Assembly (NCBI GenBank): GCA_045587545.1
Contig: JAZNCN010000021.1
Span: 1 to 64,000 of the forward strand
DNA: 64,000 nucleotides
Reading direction: 5' to 3'
Origin: Caccoplasma_A sp045587545
Lineage (GTDB): Bacteria; Bacteroidota; Bacteroidia; Bacteroidales; G3-4614
Below the pieces are notes generated by a model, which was not told where the DNA came from, did not search any database, and worked only from the letters and a program-made list of their open reading frames with translations. A program made the position numbers and the translations under genes. How positions within the stretch are numbered: the first letter of the stretch is position 1; every line of letters begins with the position of its first letter. Shown here piece after piece: positions 25,368 to 34,502 of the stretch.

Positions 25368-25369
25368 TT

Positions 25370-25414
25370 GTTAGACATATTAGTCTAATTGGACTAATTA
25401 GACCAATTAGGCAT
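25370..25414. repeat. Five degenerate 9-bp tandem units
   Basis: Consecutive 9-base units of the form ATTrGnCTA run from 25370 to 25414, just after the obgE stop. Part of the array is also almost palindromic. It sits between obgE and a shared terminator, so it is not coding. Confidence 0.6.
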
Positions 25415-25421
25415 ATAAGAT

Positions 25422-25456
25422 AAACGGAGTTGCACACATGAAGTGCAACTCCGTTT
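25422..25456. terminator. Bidirectional terminator between obgE and the GH85 gene
   Basis: A perfect 14-base stem (25422-25435 with 25443-25456) with a 7-base loop ends in A and T runs on either side. It can end transcripts of both convergent genes. Confidence 0.8.
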
Positions 25457-25461
25457 AAAGT

Positions 25462-25505
25462 AACAACTAAGGTGCGTAGCACCGTACAACTAAAAACTAA
25501 CAACT
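25462..25505. repeat. 44-bp intergenic element, copy 1
   Basis: This sequence matches 29474-29517 at 42 of 44 positions. It begins and ends with AACAACT and holds a short hairpin GGTGC-GTA-GCACC. Its last bases overlap the stop codon of the GH85 gene. Confidence 0.75.
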
Positions 25506-28500
25506 ATTTCTTTGCCACTTTCATAACTTTTAATAGTCCACACTCTCCCTTAACTTTGATGAAGTAGATTCCTGCTTCGCCATCTACCGCTATAGGATAA
25601 ATCTCTCCTGCAACTGCATTCATCGATGCTTTGTTTAGCATACGTCCTGCGTTGTCATATAGCTCTACGGTATAAACTCCGTCTTCTGCAAAGTTAAGAT
25701 ATACCTCATTCTCAAATGGGTTGGGGAATGCCTTCATCATCTCCTCTACAGCTACTTCTTCTTCAATTCCTGTAGGTTGCACACTTACTACTTCAATAGT
25801 TTTTGTGTCTGAACCCCAACCATTGCTAAGAGTCAATGTTGCTGTATAATCTCCTGCCTCTGCATATATAACTTTTGCATTTCCTGCATCTTTATTTCCG
25901 GTTGAAGATTGAAGGCTTGCTCCTTTTATTTTCCAAGTAGGCAATGTTTCTATTTTGTAGATAGAACCAGAAATAAAAGGAACTCCAACTATAAAAGAGA
26001 TTGATTGAGCCAAATATTCATTTCCTTCCGAAGAGGGCACAGATGGATCATATAATTTAGCAATCAAACTTGTATTACCACCTGTGCTAATCAAACAGTT
26101 TTCACTGTTACTATCTGTTTCAAAGTCCCAATAACCAATAAAGTTCTCATCAGTTATAGGCAACAAGTGATGTTGCATTGTACTCTTAATCTCTTCTGCA
26201 GTAAGAGCCTTGTTATATAAGCGAACCTCATCTATAACTCCATCTAATCCCACACGACCGAAAGCACGTCCTCCAATCATTATTATATTTGATGATTTCC
26301 ATGAACTGATTCCATAATCTCCTAATTGGCAAGAACAATGCAACTTACCATTGAGATATATCTCAAATGTACGATTGTCGTCAGTATATCCATAAACAAA
26401 AGCAACATGATACCAAACTCCCTCATCAAAAGATATATCTTCCAGCATCTCTATTTTCATCCCTGCTGATGATAAATCAGATCTAAACGATGCCGAAAAT
26501 TTATTCTCATGATCAAATAAACTCCAAAAATAGCCCCAGTCAGACTCCGGCCATATAGAGGCTGCCGAACGAATATTTACAAACTGAGTTCCATCCTCTT
26601 CATGATTAAATTGATTTACCTTAAACCAAAACGATAACGAAAATTTTGTTTGGTCATTAAAACCAAGTTGGTCAGCAGGAATACCGAATGCTTTTTCTCC
26701 AAGAGCCATACCGCGTGATACATATCCGTCGGCATCTGCTCGACCTGTATAGGAGTATGTTACCTCTTCTCCTGCCTCAACCCAATCTTTTCCGTATGAT
26801 CCGCTCATTGTCAAAGTCTTGATTTCGGGCATTGCTCCAACTGCGGCGGGTGAAATTTGTATTTTACCTCGATACACCTCTGTTGTTCCATTCTGAATTA
26901 GATATAGGTCATATATACCCTCTTCGCTTAATGAAGTTGTAAATGATTTTGCGTTGAATGTTCCTTTTTCTTCATCGTTCTCTGAGGCTTTGATTACCCA
27001 TGTTGCTGCCGGGTGAGTTGGATCATCAAATGCAACCCTAAACTCTTCTCCCGCTTTAATGATTGGTTTGTCTATTGAGAATCCTTCAACTGTTTGGTTA
27101 GCAGGTACGCTCATATATGAGCCCCAACTAATTGAGCTCTCTCTATTTCCATCAAGAGATACTGCACTTACTCCTATACGAATTTTACCTCCTTTTTCAA
27201 GATCGTATGGTGCTCCTACCACGTATGCCGCCCAAGATGTTGTTGCCGTGCATAATACAGGTTCACAACCCTCTTGTTGAGTGTAGATTTTATAGAACCA
27301 TGTATTAACATCTGTGTTATAAATTGATTGATATGATTGACGTCCTGAAGAGTTTTTATCGTGTGCTGTCATATCAAATATAACTTTTACGTCAACACCT
27401 TTGTAGTTACGTGCCATTGTTTTTGAACTTACAATAGCAGGCATTCCGGGAGTTATTGATGTTCCACGAGTTATAGAGATCTCTCCTATTAATACCTTAA
27501 AGTCAAATGATGTATCTTCAAATTTCAGACCAAGAAGAGCAAGAGTCTCACCATTTAATTTAATACCATTACGGTCAGCAACTTTAATCTCTTTAACTTT
27601 CCACTCATCTTCTGCTTTTGCATTTGATACTATTGTTCCTGCAATCTCTGTTGTAGGTGCAGATTCAGTTGATGTGGTTAATGCTATTGTTCCTGATCCT
27701 GATACTACTTTATAACGAATGGTGAAAATATCGTTATTTACCAAAGGATATTTTGTTTTGAATAGTTGCAAGTAGGCTTTATCTGTTGCTCCCGAAATTT
27801 GCAAACATGAACCACCAAACCATGCATCGTCCCATGTGAACTCTGCTACCATATCGGTTGAAGCATCTGCTGCATTTTTACCCATAAAGGTTTTTGTCCA
27901 CCACCAACGCCACGAAGGCAGGTAATCTTGCATTCCAAGGTTGTACCACTCTTGATTGAATGTGGTTACACCCTCCTCTTTGAAGAACATTCCGTTACCC
28001 AAGTTGAAGTATGTTACAAAGGGGTCATCTGCCAATGTTCCATCGCCATATTGAGGAGTCATAGAACTATGGGCAGTAATAAAACTTGAAAATCCATGAA
28101 AGTCGGTTGCTGTTGATGTATGGCGTAAAATGTCAGTTATAGCAGGAGTATTTACCGGATTATATGATGATCCTGTAAATGAGTTCTCTGAAATCAATTG
28201 ATATGTTTTCTGCCTCTGTTTTGGCGACGATCCTAACTCTCCGCGACTCTCATAAATCATATTCATATTGAGAGCACCCCAAAAACCAACTGAAATATTG
28301 TAGTTTTGCAAAGCTCTCCATGATGCTGTTGAACGTCCTTGATAGTCCATACCTGCATACACATCAAAACTTGAACGACCATGACTTTCGGCTGTTTGTT
28401 GAGAAGTATTTAATTGAGAAGCGTACCAATTATAATTCAAGAAATAAGCATCTGATACTTTTTTCCCATTATAATGAAACCATTCATCACATTGATTATT

Positions 28501-29256
28501 CAAATAGCTGTAATCCTCGATACTTGATCCGCTATTCGCTGTAAATGAATACCATGCATTGTTGAAAGGCACTCCATAAGAGGCTGCATTAGCATAACAA
28601 TTTCCCATCATTTCCTTAAAAGCAGTAGTATTCAAATTTCTCCAACTAAACTCAGAATTAAAACCTATACAATCAATTCCATAGTAACGAAGATATTTCA
28701 ACAACTTATCATATCCTCCTGTTACAAGGGCATTTATATTTGAGCCATGACCTCCGTCGTTCGGAGAAGGAGCTGCTCCATAAGGAACTGCTGCTGTAAC
28801 ACCTGAATGCACTCCATTTTTATGGCAAGCATCAAGAAATGCGGCAGGGGCTTGAATCATAGGAGTTGTCCAACTATTATAAATATCTGTATAACTCCAC
28901 ATAGAAAAAACCTCACCTCCAAAGTTATACGAAGGAATAGCATTCCAATTCTCTTCTGTTGTACCTATGGGACACCACCACAATAGTTTTCTTTCAGGAT
29001 TAAGACTCTCTTTTACTTGAGTTCCTGTAAACACAAAACGCTCACGAGGTTTTACACGAGAGATAAAAAATTGCTCGTTTTCTGCTGCCTCACTATCTCC
29101 GCTATAAAGGGCTGTGCCCGGAGACCAATTCTCATATGCTGTGTACCAAGAAGTTGAACCTCCTATACTCACATATTGCTCGTGAGAAGGAATACTTTGT
29201 GCAGATGCAAAACCGCATACTATAACTAATAGCAAAAGTAGATTTATCTTTCTCAT
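25504..29256 (-). CDS. GH85 endo-beta-N-acetylglucosaminidase with LamG domain and T9SS sorting signal
   Basis: The 1250-residue secreted protein has a signal peptide (1-19) and a GH85 catalytic region (about 80-460). GH85 enzymes cut the chitobiose core of N-glycans. The catalytic Asn-x-Glu is N200/E202 in GIDCIGFNSEF, and the family-like block FNLGNGMFF followed by WYNLGMQDYLPSWRWWW is at about 417-452. Beta-sandwich and Fn3-like parts follow (about 470-810), then a LamG/concanavalin-like domain (about 845-1025) and a PKD-like segment (about 1090-1160). Last is a T9SS type A sorting domain (about 1165-1250: FPNPFENEVYLNF, then GIYFIKVKG). It would be exported by Sec, then by T9SS to the surface or medium. 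Host or dietary glycoproteins are plausible substrates. Confidence 0.87.
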   Translation of the reverse strand: MRKINLLLLLVIVCGFASAQSIPSHEQYVSIGGSTSWYTAYENWSPGTALYSGDSEAAENEQFFISRVKPRERFVFTGTQVKESLNPERKLLWWCPIGTTEENWNAIPSYNFGGEVFSMWSYTDIYNSWTTPMIQAPAAFLDACHKNGVHSGVTAAVPYGAAPSPNDGGHGSNINALVTGGYDKLLKYLRYYGIDCIGFNSEFSWRNLNTTAFKEMMGNCYANAASYGVPFNNAWYSFTANSGSSIEDYSYLNNQCDEWFHYNGKKVSDAYFLNYNWYASQLNTSQQTAESHGRSSFDVYAGMDYQGRSTASWRALQNYNISVGFWGALNMNMIYESRGELGSSPKQRQKTYQLISENSFTGSSYNPVNTPAITDILRHTSTATDFHGFSSFITAHSSMTPQYGDGTLADDPFVTYFNLGNGMFFKEEGVTTFNQEWYNLGMQDYLPSWRWWWTKTFMGKNAADASTDMVAEFTWDDAWFGGSCLQISGATDKAYLQLFKTKYPLVNNDIFTIRYKVVSGSGTIALTTSTESAPTTEIAGTIVSNAKAEDEWKVKEIKVADRNGIKLNGETLALLGLKFEDTSFDFKVLIGEISITRGTSITPGMPAIVSSKTMARNYKGVDVKVIFDMTAHDKNSSGRQSYQSIYNTDVNTWFYKIYTQQEGCEPVLCTATTSWAAYVVGAPYDLEKGGKIRIGVSAVSLDGNRESSISWGSYMSVPANQTVEGFSIDKPIIKAGEEFRVAFDDPTHPAATWVIKASENDEEKGTFNAKSFTTSLSEEGIYDLYLIQNGTTEVYRGKIQISPAAVGAMPEIKTLTMSGSYGKDWVEAGEEVTYSYTGRADADGYVSRGMALGEKAFGIPADQLGFNDQTKFSLSFWFKVNQFNHEEDGTQFVNIRSAASIWPESDWGYFWSLFDHENKFSASFRSDLSSAGMKIEMLEDISFDEGVWYHVAFVYGYTDDNRTFEIYLNGKLHCSCQLGDYGISSWKSSNIIMIGGRAFGRVGLDGVIDEVRLYNKALTAEEIKSTMQHHLLPITDENFIGYWDFETDSNSENCLISTGGNTSLIAKLYDPSVPSSEGNEYLAQSISFIVGVPFISGSIYKIETLPTWKIKGASLQSSTGNKDAGNAKVIYAEAGDYTATLTLSNGWGSDTKTIEVVSVQPTGIEEEVAVEEMMKAFPNPFENEVYLNFAEDGVYTVELYDNAGRMLNKASMNAVAGEIYPIAVDGEAGIYFIKVKGECGLLKVMKVAKK

Positions 29257-29325
29257 AGACTCAAAATTTAAAAGGTTTATATTCTAATATATCGCTTTAA
29301 AAATATAATATAATTTTATTTCCCA

Positions 29326-29356
29326 CAAATATATTGTTAATATTTTATATTACAAC
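29326..29356 (-). promoter_or_regulatory. Promoter of the GH85 gene
   Basis: On the minus strand GTTG (29353-29356) is followed after 19 bases by TATATTTG (29326-29333). The predicted leader is about 60 bases and AT-rich. Confidence 0.65.
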
Positions 29357-29417
29357 GATTATTTACGGTATGCATGTAATTTATCTATGAATGTATGAAA
29401 TAGAGCATACAAACAAA

Positions 29418-29450
29418 AAAGAGGCTATGTCAAAACGACACAGCCTCTTT
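29418..29450 (-). terminator. pnp terminator
   Basis: Arms 29418-29431 and 29437-29450 pair completely in the minus-strand RNA with one G-U pair, and a U-rich stretch follows. This lies about 70 bases after the pnp stop. Confidence 0.8.
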
Positions 29451-29473
29451 GCTATCTATTAATATTAGTTTCT

Positions 29474-29517
29474 AACAACTAAGGTGCGAAGCACCGTACA
29501 AATAAAAACTAACAACT
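29474..29517. repeat. 44-bp intergenic element, copy 2
   Basis: This copy lies directly after the pnp stop and carries the hairpin GGTGC-GAA-GCACC, flanked at both ends by AACAACT. It differs at two positions from the copy at 25462-25505. Confidence 0.75.
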
Positions 29518-29520
29518 TTT

Positions 29521-31698
29521 TTATTTCTCATCTTTACGAGGTCCGCGTGGTGCTCGGGGTGCTCTTGCTGGACGATCTTCCCAACCTTCGGGTTTGGGTT
29601 GAAGCGCTCTCATTGATAAGCGGAATTTACCTGTTTTCTTGTCAATCTCAACAAGTTTTACGGTTACTTCGTCGCCCTCTTTGATGCCTGACTCTTCCAT
29701 TGTCTCCAAACGTTTGTAGGCAATTTCAGAGATGTGTAACAATCCGTCTTTTCCGGGCATAAACTCAACAAATGCTCCAAAGGCAAGTATTGATTTTACT
29801 TTTCCTGTATAGGTTTCGCCCTCTTCGGGTATTGCTACTATTCCTTTAATGCGAGATAGTGCTGCATCAATAGCATCGCGATTTGATGCTGCTATCTCAA
29901 CAAGTCCTCCCTCTTCTGTCTCCTCTATTGTTACAACTGCTCCCGACTCCTCTTGTATTCCTTGTATTATCTTACCACCGGGGCCTATTACTGCTCCAAT
30001 CATATCTTTAGGGATAAGCATGGTCTCAATGCGTGGTGCGTGAGGTTTGAAGTCCTCGCGTGGCTCGGGTATTGTATCAAGGATTTTGCCAAGTATGTGC
30101 ATACGTCCTTCGTGTGCTTGCATCAATGCTTTTTCAAGAATTTCGTATGGTAGTCCGTCAACTTTGATATCCATTTGTGTTGCTGTGATACCATCTTTTG
30201 TTCCTGTTACCTTGAAGTCCATATCGCCCAAGTGGTCCTCGTCTCCAAGTATATCTGAAAGAACTGCATATTTTTGATTGTCAGTAATCAATCCCATTGC
30301 AATTCCTGATACCGGTTTTTTGATTTTAACACCTGCGTCCATTAGGGCAAGTGTTCCTGCACAAACTGTTGCCATTGATGAAGAACCGTTTGACTCAAGA
30401 ATATCTGATACTACACGTACTGTATATGGATAGTCGGCAGGTATCATTCCTTTTAATGCACGACATGCCAAGTTTCCGTGTCCCACCTCGCGACGTCCTA
30501 CTCCGCGTGATGCTTTTGCTTCGCCTGTTGAGAATGGGGGGAAGTTATAGTGCAACAAGAAGCGTTGGTGTGATTGGTCAAGTACATCATCAACGATCTT
30601 CTCATCAAGTTTTGTTCCGAGTGTAACGGTTGTTAATGATTGTGTCTCACCGCGTGTAAATACTGCCGATCCGTGAGGTCCGGGAAGGTAGTCAACCTCG
30701 CACCAGATAGGACGGATTTGTGTTGTTTCACGTCCGTCAAGACGTTTTCCTTCGTCAAGGATACAACGGCGCATTGCCTCTTTCTCTACATCGTGGTAGT
30801 AACGTTTTACCAACGACTCTTTTTCTGCACGCTCCTCTTCGGGCATTGCCTCCAAGTACTCGTTCAATACAGCCTCAAATGCCTCGCCTCGTGCGTGTTT
30901 GTTTGCGTTGCCTGATGCTGCTATTGCATATGCTTTATCGTAACATTTCTCTTTTACGTCTTTACGAAGTTCTTCGTCGTTTACTTCGTGGCAATATGTA
31001 CGTTTAACGGTTGTTCCGCACATCTCAGACAACTCTAATTGTGCCTGGCATTGTACTTTGATTGCATCGTGAGCAAATTTCAAGGCATTCAAAAGGTCTA
31101 ACTCTGAAACCTCGTCCATCTCTCCCTCAACCATCATTATGTTCTCCATGGTAGCTCCTACCATCAAGTCCATATCGGCTTTTGCCAACTCGTCAAATGT
31201 GGGGTTGATTTTAAACTCGCCATCAATACGTGCCACACGCACCTCTGATATTGGTCCGTTAAATGGGATATCTGATACTGCAAGTGCTGCTGAAGCTGCC
31301 AATCCTGCAAGTGCATCAGGAATATCTTTACCATCGGCAGAGAACATCACGATATTTACATATACCTCTGCGTGATAGTCATCGGGGAACAATGGGCGTA
31401 ATGCACGGTCAACAAGACGCGATGTCAATATTTCATAGTCCGAAGCTCGTCCCTCGCGTTTTGTAAAACCTCCGGGGAAGCGTCCGAACGACGCAAATTT
31501 CTCTTTATACTCTACTTGCAAAGGCATAAAATCTACACCTTCATTTGCATCTTTGGCAGCACACACTGTTGCCAACAACATGGTGTTACCCATGCGAACC
31601 TCAACCGCTCCGTCGGCTTGTTTTGCCAACTTCCCGGTCTCGATGGTGATTACTCGTCCATCACCTAAATCGATTGTCTTCTTAATCGGATTAATCAT
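29521..31698 (-). CDS. pnp: Polyribonucleotide nucleotidyltransferase (PNPase)
   Basis: PNPase degrades RNA 3' to 5' with phosphate, often in a degradosome. The 725 residues contain two RNase PH domains (about 1-225 and 310-545; FAPFGRFPGGFTKREGR-type start and ETQSLTTVTLGT, VSGIAMGLI). A KH domain (about 555-615, GAVIGPGGKIIQGI) and an S1 domain (about 620-695) follow. The C-terminal tail is rich in Arg/Pro (RPARAPRAPRGPRKDEK). A minus-strand -7 element TATCTTTG lies at 31728-31735, with no clear -33 element. Confidence 0.98.
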   Translation of the reverse strand: MINPIKKTIDLGDGRVITIETGKLAKQADGAVEVRMGNTMLLATVCAAKDANEGVDFMPLQVEYKEKFASFGRFPGGFTKREGRASDYEILTSRLVDRALRPLFPDDYHAEVYVNIVMFSADGKDIPDALAGLAASAALAVSDIPFNGPISEVRVARIDGEFKINPTFDELAKADMDLMVGATMENIMMVEGEMDEVSELDLLNALKFAHDAIKVQCQAQLELSEMCGTTVKRTYCHEVNDEELRKDVKEKCYDKAYAIAASGNANKHARGEAFEAVLNEYLEAMPEEERAEKESLVKRYYHDVEKEAMRRCILDEGKRLDGRETTQIRPIWCEVDYLPGPHGSAVFTRGETQSLTTVTLGTKLDEKIVDDVLDQSHQRFLLHYNFPPFSTGEAKASRGVGRREVGHGNLACRALKGMIPADYPYTVRVVSDILESNGSSSMATVCAGTLALMDAGVKIKKPVSGIAMGLITDNQKYAVLSDILGDEDHLGDMDFKVTGTKDGITATQMDIKVDGLPYEILEKALMQAHEGRMHILGKILDTIPEPREDFKPHAPRIETMLIPKDMIGAVIGPGGKIIQGIQEESGAVVTIEETEEGGLVEIAASNRDAIDAALSRIKGIVAIPEEGETYTGKVKSILAFGAFVEFMPGKDGLLHISEIAYKRLETMEESGIKEGDEVTVKLVEIDKKTGKFRLSMRALQPKPEGWEDRPARAPRAPRGPRKDEK

Positions 31699-31727
31699 AA
31701 TTTATTTTCTTTCTTCCAAAATTTGAA

Positions 31728-31735
31728 CAAAGATA
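31728..31735 (-). promoter_or_regulatory. Putative pnp -7 element
   Basis: TATCTTTG on the minus strand, 30 bases before the pnp ATG, matches TAnnTTTG exactly. No convincing -33 element precedes it. Confidence 0.4.
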
Positions 31736-31877
31736 ACCAAAATTATTTGTTAAAAGAAGTTTGAAAGGACTTTTTTGTATATTTTGATGATTTATTGGGT
31801 TATTAGTTTAGGGTAACCACTTGCTTAATAATTTAGGATAAATTTTTAACAAAGATGAGAATTTAGGAAATATAAGA

Positions 31878-31920
31878 AACCATAACATATAAAATCGGAG
31901 ATAAATTATATGCTATGGTT
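31878..31920 (-). terminator. Hairpin ending the three-gene envelope unit
   Basis: Fifteen-base arms (31878-31892 and 31906-31920) pair fully in the minus-strand RNA with one G-U pair; a U-rich stretch follows. It lies 35 bases after the stop of the gene at 31956. The rest of 31736-31955 shows no gene. Confidence 0.65.
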
Positions 31921-31955
31921 CCAAAATAGAGTAATATATACGCAAGTTATACTTT

Positions 31956-32801
31956 TTAATCTATTGTCTTAAGATTTACTATCATTTTATCATTCATAAC
32001 TCCATCATCATCTATAATGTAAAGTATTTTTATTACGCCCCATGCTTCCCCTTCTACACCTACCAACACTATATCTCCAATTTTAAGATTATTTATATAG
32101 TTATTTTTAATTGACGCACTATATGTTGATTTCATTGAACTACTTGTTGCCTCAGCATAATTAAAAGAGTTATTCAATGCAAATGTTATTTTGCCATCCA
32201 TAATAGCGGTATTCCATTCTATCGGCATTTGCTCAGCAGAGAGAGACAACTCCTCTTCTGTATATTGACGAAGCCAAAATGAATATATTTCATCGGTAGC
32301 AGCCAGCGTTTCTTTTCTGATTGGACATTTTGTTTGAGTATTTAATCCGTCATTTTTACCGGAAAGAGGATTGTGTAATTCTATTCCGCTACGCTCCTGC
32401 AAATCAGAACCTACAACCATAATGCTTAACGTATAACGTTCTTTATTGCCTAAATTATCAACAGCCGTTATATATATCTTTACCTGAGTATTCTCTTTTG
32501 ATACTTGCGGAACCTTATATATATATTCCTCTATATATTTTTTAGTACAAGGATTTTTTGAATATACTATACTTTCCCCCTTATCGGCATCAAAATTGGA
32601 AATTGTTATTTCTTTGATATATTCATTGGAAGTATATGCAGTTATATCAAGTTCTAAATACGTTCCAGCCACAAGAGTTTCAGGTATATCTGCTTTTACA
32701 AATATTCCAATATCAGAGACATCTTCCTCACTCTCACACGATACAAATAACAATAAAGAAGAAATTAAATATATATATTTTTTAATTGTTTTTTCAAACA
32801 T
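31956..32801 (-). CDS. Lipoprotein of unknown function
   Basis: The 281-residue protein has a lipobox ending at Cys22 (SSLLLFVSC). An Ig-like beta-rich region follows (about 30-130; ETLVAGTYLELDITAYTSN, and VKIYITAVDNLGNKERYTLSIMVVG), then an unassigned C-terminal half. The second half contains TYSASIKNNYINNLKIGDIVLVGVEGEAWGVIKI, which may form a small beta domain. I do not recognise the family. It is the last gene of the 34211-31956 unit and was probably co-transcribed with it. Confidence 0.7.
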   Translation of the reverse strand: MFEKTIKKYIYLISSLLLFVSCESEEDVSDIGIFVKADIPETLVAGTYLELDITAYTSNEYIKEITISNFDADKGESIVYSKNPCTKKYIEEYIYKVPQVSKENTQVKIYITAVDNLGNKERYTLSIMVVGSDLQERSGIELHNPLSGKNDGLNTQTKCPIRKETLAATDEIYSFWLRQYTEEELSLSAEQMPIEWNTAIMDGKITFALNNSFNYAEATSSSMKSTYSASIKNNYINNLKIGDIVLVGVEGEAWGVIKILYIIDDDGVMNDKMIVNLKTID

Positions 32802-32835
32802 AATTCTTAATAAATTAAGGTTTTATATTACAAAA

Positions 32836-32867
32836 GGGTGAGTCAAAATTTTGTTTTTGGCACACCC
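32836..32867. terminator. Imperfect hairpin between two lipoprotein genes
   Basis: GGGTG at 32836 and CACCC ending at 32867 start an imperfect dyad with A and T tracts. It may attenuate reading from the gene at 32915 into the one at 31956. Pairing is not perfect in either strand. Confidence 0.3.
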
Positions 32868-32914
32868 TAATTTGTATAATTTACAATTATAAAAATCTAA
32901 TTAATATAGATCTA

Positions 32915-33370
32915 TTACTTATCATTAAAATCCTGCGCATTAAATTTATATGCTTTAACAAGAGCTTTAACCGTTACTTGACTACCAAGGAACAGACGCT
33001 CCTTTATTTTAGTTTGTGATATCGGTTGAAAATATGTTGCATCAGGATATTTTTTTATAAGTTTAGTTGTAGCCTTATTAATTGGACCTGTCAATAATGA
33101 AGAGCCTATTTGAGAACACAACTTAGCCTCTTGTATATTTGTTTGGTCATACACTTCTCCGTTAACACTATCTATAACTCGAATAAAACCTAAGTATGTA
33201 CGATAAGTAACGTCTATTTTTGTTTCCCCCAAATATTCGAGATCAGCCATATCTATGTTAAGTTGAACTTGACCGGGAGCATACGTTTTGCTTTTTGTTA
33301 ATGTTCCGCAAGATGACAATAAAAATATTGTCAATACAAACGAAATATATAATTTTATTTTACTTTTCAT
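32915..33370 (-). CDS. Small lipoprotein of unknown function
   Basis: The 151-residue protein has a lipobox ending at Cys21 (TIFLLSSC). The mature part has YLGETKIDVTYRTYLGFIRVID, then GSSLLTGPINKATTKLIKKYPDATYFQPI, a layout seen in small Bacteroidetes lipoproteins predicted to sit on the periplasmic side of a membrane. I cannot name the family or a function. It follows the outer-membrane protein gene by 55 bases. Confidence 0.7.
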   Translation of the reverse strand: MKSKIKLYISFVLTIFLLSSCGTLTKSKTYAPGQVQLNIDMADLEYLGETKIDVTYRTYLGFIRVIDSVNGEVYDQTNIQEAKLCSQIGSSLLTGPINKATTKLIKKYPDATYFQPISQTKIKERLFLGSQVTVKALVKAYKFNAQDFNDK

Positions 33371-33425
33371 AAATTCGTGCTTTTATTACCAATTACTTCA
33401 TATAAATATTACTTCTTAGCAAAAC

Positions 33426-34211
33426 TTATTTTTTAAAGTAATATGTAAAAGTTACTCTGAATTGTTGACCTATTTCTCCTTTTTTTGCTTTTAGATCCTC
33501 ATATTGTACAGATGACTCTCCGAATATTTCAGGATCTTTAGTATAGAAAACTTTTTTATTTCCTTCTTCATCAACAGACTCATTCTTATATTTTAAACCT
33601 GTTTGAAAAAGGCTTGAAATTCCATACTCAACACCTATTGCAAATGGAAGATCTGCTATATATGCTTGTAATCCTATAAATGCACCCAATCCTATATCAA
33701 AAGATGTTTTCTTTATTGAAGAACTATATTTCCCAATCTCACTACTATTAGAGTTTTTACTCCAACCTAATGGTAGTTCTGCCCCAACATATACGTCTAA
33801 AAGATTTTTAGATGTAAAATGATATGCAAATCCAGGATAGAAATAGTTTCGGGATTCGACTTGTGAAGATAGCTCCGAGCGAACTGTTTCGGAATCAACA
33901 ATAGCATCTCCTTTATATTTTGTCCTTTGTTTATAAAATTCAAAACCTAATCTTACCTCCCAATTGTCTGTTGCCATATATTTAAAGTTTAGCAAAGGTA
34001 ATGCTGTTACTTTCAATCCTCCGTCAAACCAGCCTTTAAACATATCAGACGTTAAACCCATATACAAACCAAAATCTCCGGCCTCTGCTCTATTACCTCC
34101 TTTAAATTTTTTTGCAGAAGGCTCTACTGTTGATAATTGAGCATTTGTAACTGCAGTTGAAAATGCTATAGCAAGTAGCATCAATGTAAAAGTTTTCGTA
34201 ATAAATTTCAT
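33426..34211 (-). CDS. Outer-membrane beta-barrel protein
   Basis: The 261-residue protein has a signal peptide (1-24). It then has alternating aromatic/hydrophobic strands typical of a small barrel: WEVRLGFEFYKQRT, YFYPGFAYHFTSKN, LDVYVGAELPLGWSKN, and a final strand QFRVTFTYYFKK ending in Lys. The family is not clear; it resembles OmpW/OprF-like eight-stranded barrels only in outline. It is the first gene of the unit, behind a strong promoter. Confidence 0.75.
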   Translation of the reverse strand: MKFITKTFTLMLLAIAFSTAVTNAQLSTVEPSAKKFKGGNRAEAGDFGLYMGLTSDMFKGWFDGGLKVTALPLLNFKYMATDNWEVRLGFEFYKQRTKYKGDAIVDSETVRSELSSQVESRNYFYPGFAYHFTSKNLLDVYVGAELPLGWSKNSNSSEIGKYSSSIKKTSFDIGLGAFIGLQAYIADLPFAIGVEYGISSLFQTGLKYKNESVDEEGNKKVFYTKDPEIFGESSVQYEDLKAKKGEIGQQFRVTFTYYFKK

Positions 34212-34308
34212 AATAAATTGTGTTAAATCAACCTACTCTTAAGATTTTCGGCATCCTCTATTCTGTTTTATTTTTTTTATATTTTTATGATATATATGTT
34301 TACGTTGA

Positions 34309-34340
34309 CAAATATATATATATTTACATTAGATAACAAA
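34309..34340 (-). promoter_or_regulatory. Promoter of the three-gene envelope unit
   Basis: On the minus strand TTTG (34337-34340) is followed after 20 bases by TATATTTG (34309-34316), one of the best matches in the window. A long A tract (34338-34353) lies over and just upstream of the -33 element and could act as an UP-like element. Confidence 0.75.
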
Positions 34341-34444
34341 AAAAAAAAAAAATTAACTAATTTTATGCCTATTCATTACAGATTAGAGGATATTTTAACA
34401 TTATTTAATACAAAACGATTATATTATAGATATATTATAAAAAA

Positions 34445-34478
34445 AAATCAGTTACTTAGAAACCCAAGTAACTGATTT
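34445..34478 (-). terminator. Terminator of the YeiH-type transporter gene
   Basis: A perfect 13-base stem (34445-34457 with 34466-34478) is followed on the minus strand by a run of Ts. It lies 25 bases after the stop codon. Confidence 0.88.
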
Positions 34479-34502
34479 AAATTTGAAAGACAATATTCTT
34501 TA

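Noticed and set aside
31699..31955. Possible small RNA in the pnp upstream spacer
   Set aside because: Only a -7 element and the terminator hairpin of the next unit are supported; no separate promoter-terminator pair was found.
34338..34353. A tract as a sequencing artefact or phase-variation tract
   Set aside because: It lies in a non-coding leader over a promoter, so length change would not shift a reading frame; an UP-like role fits better.
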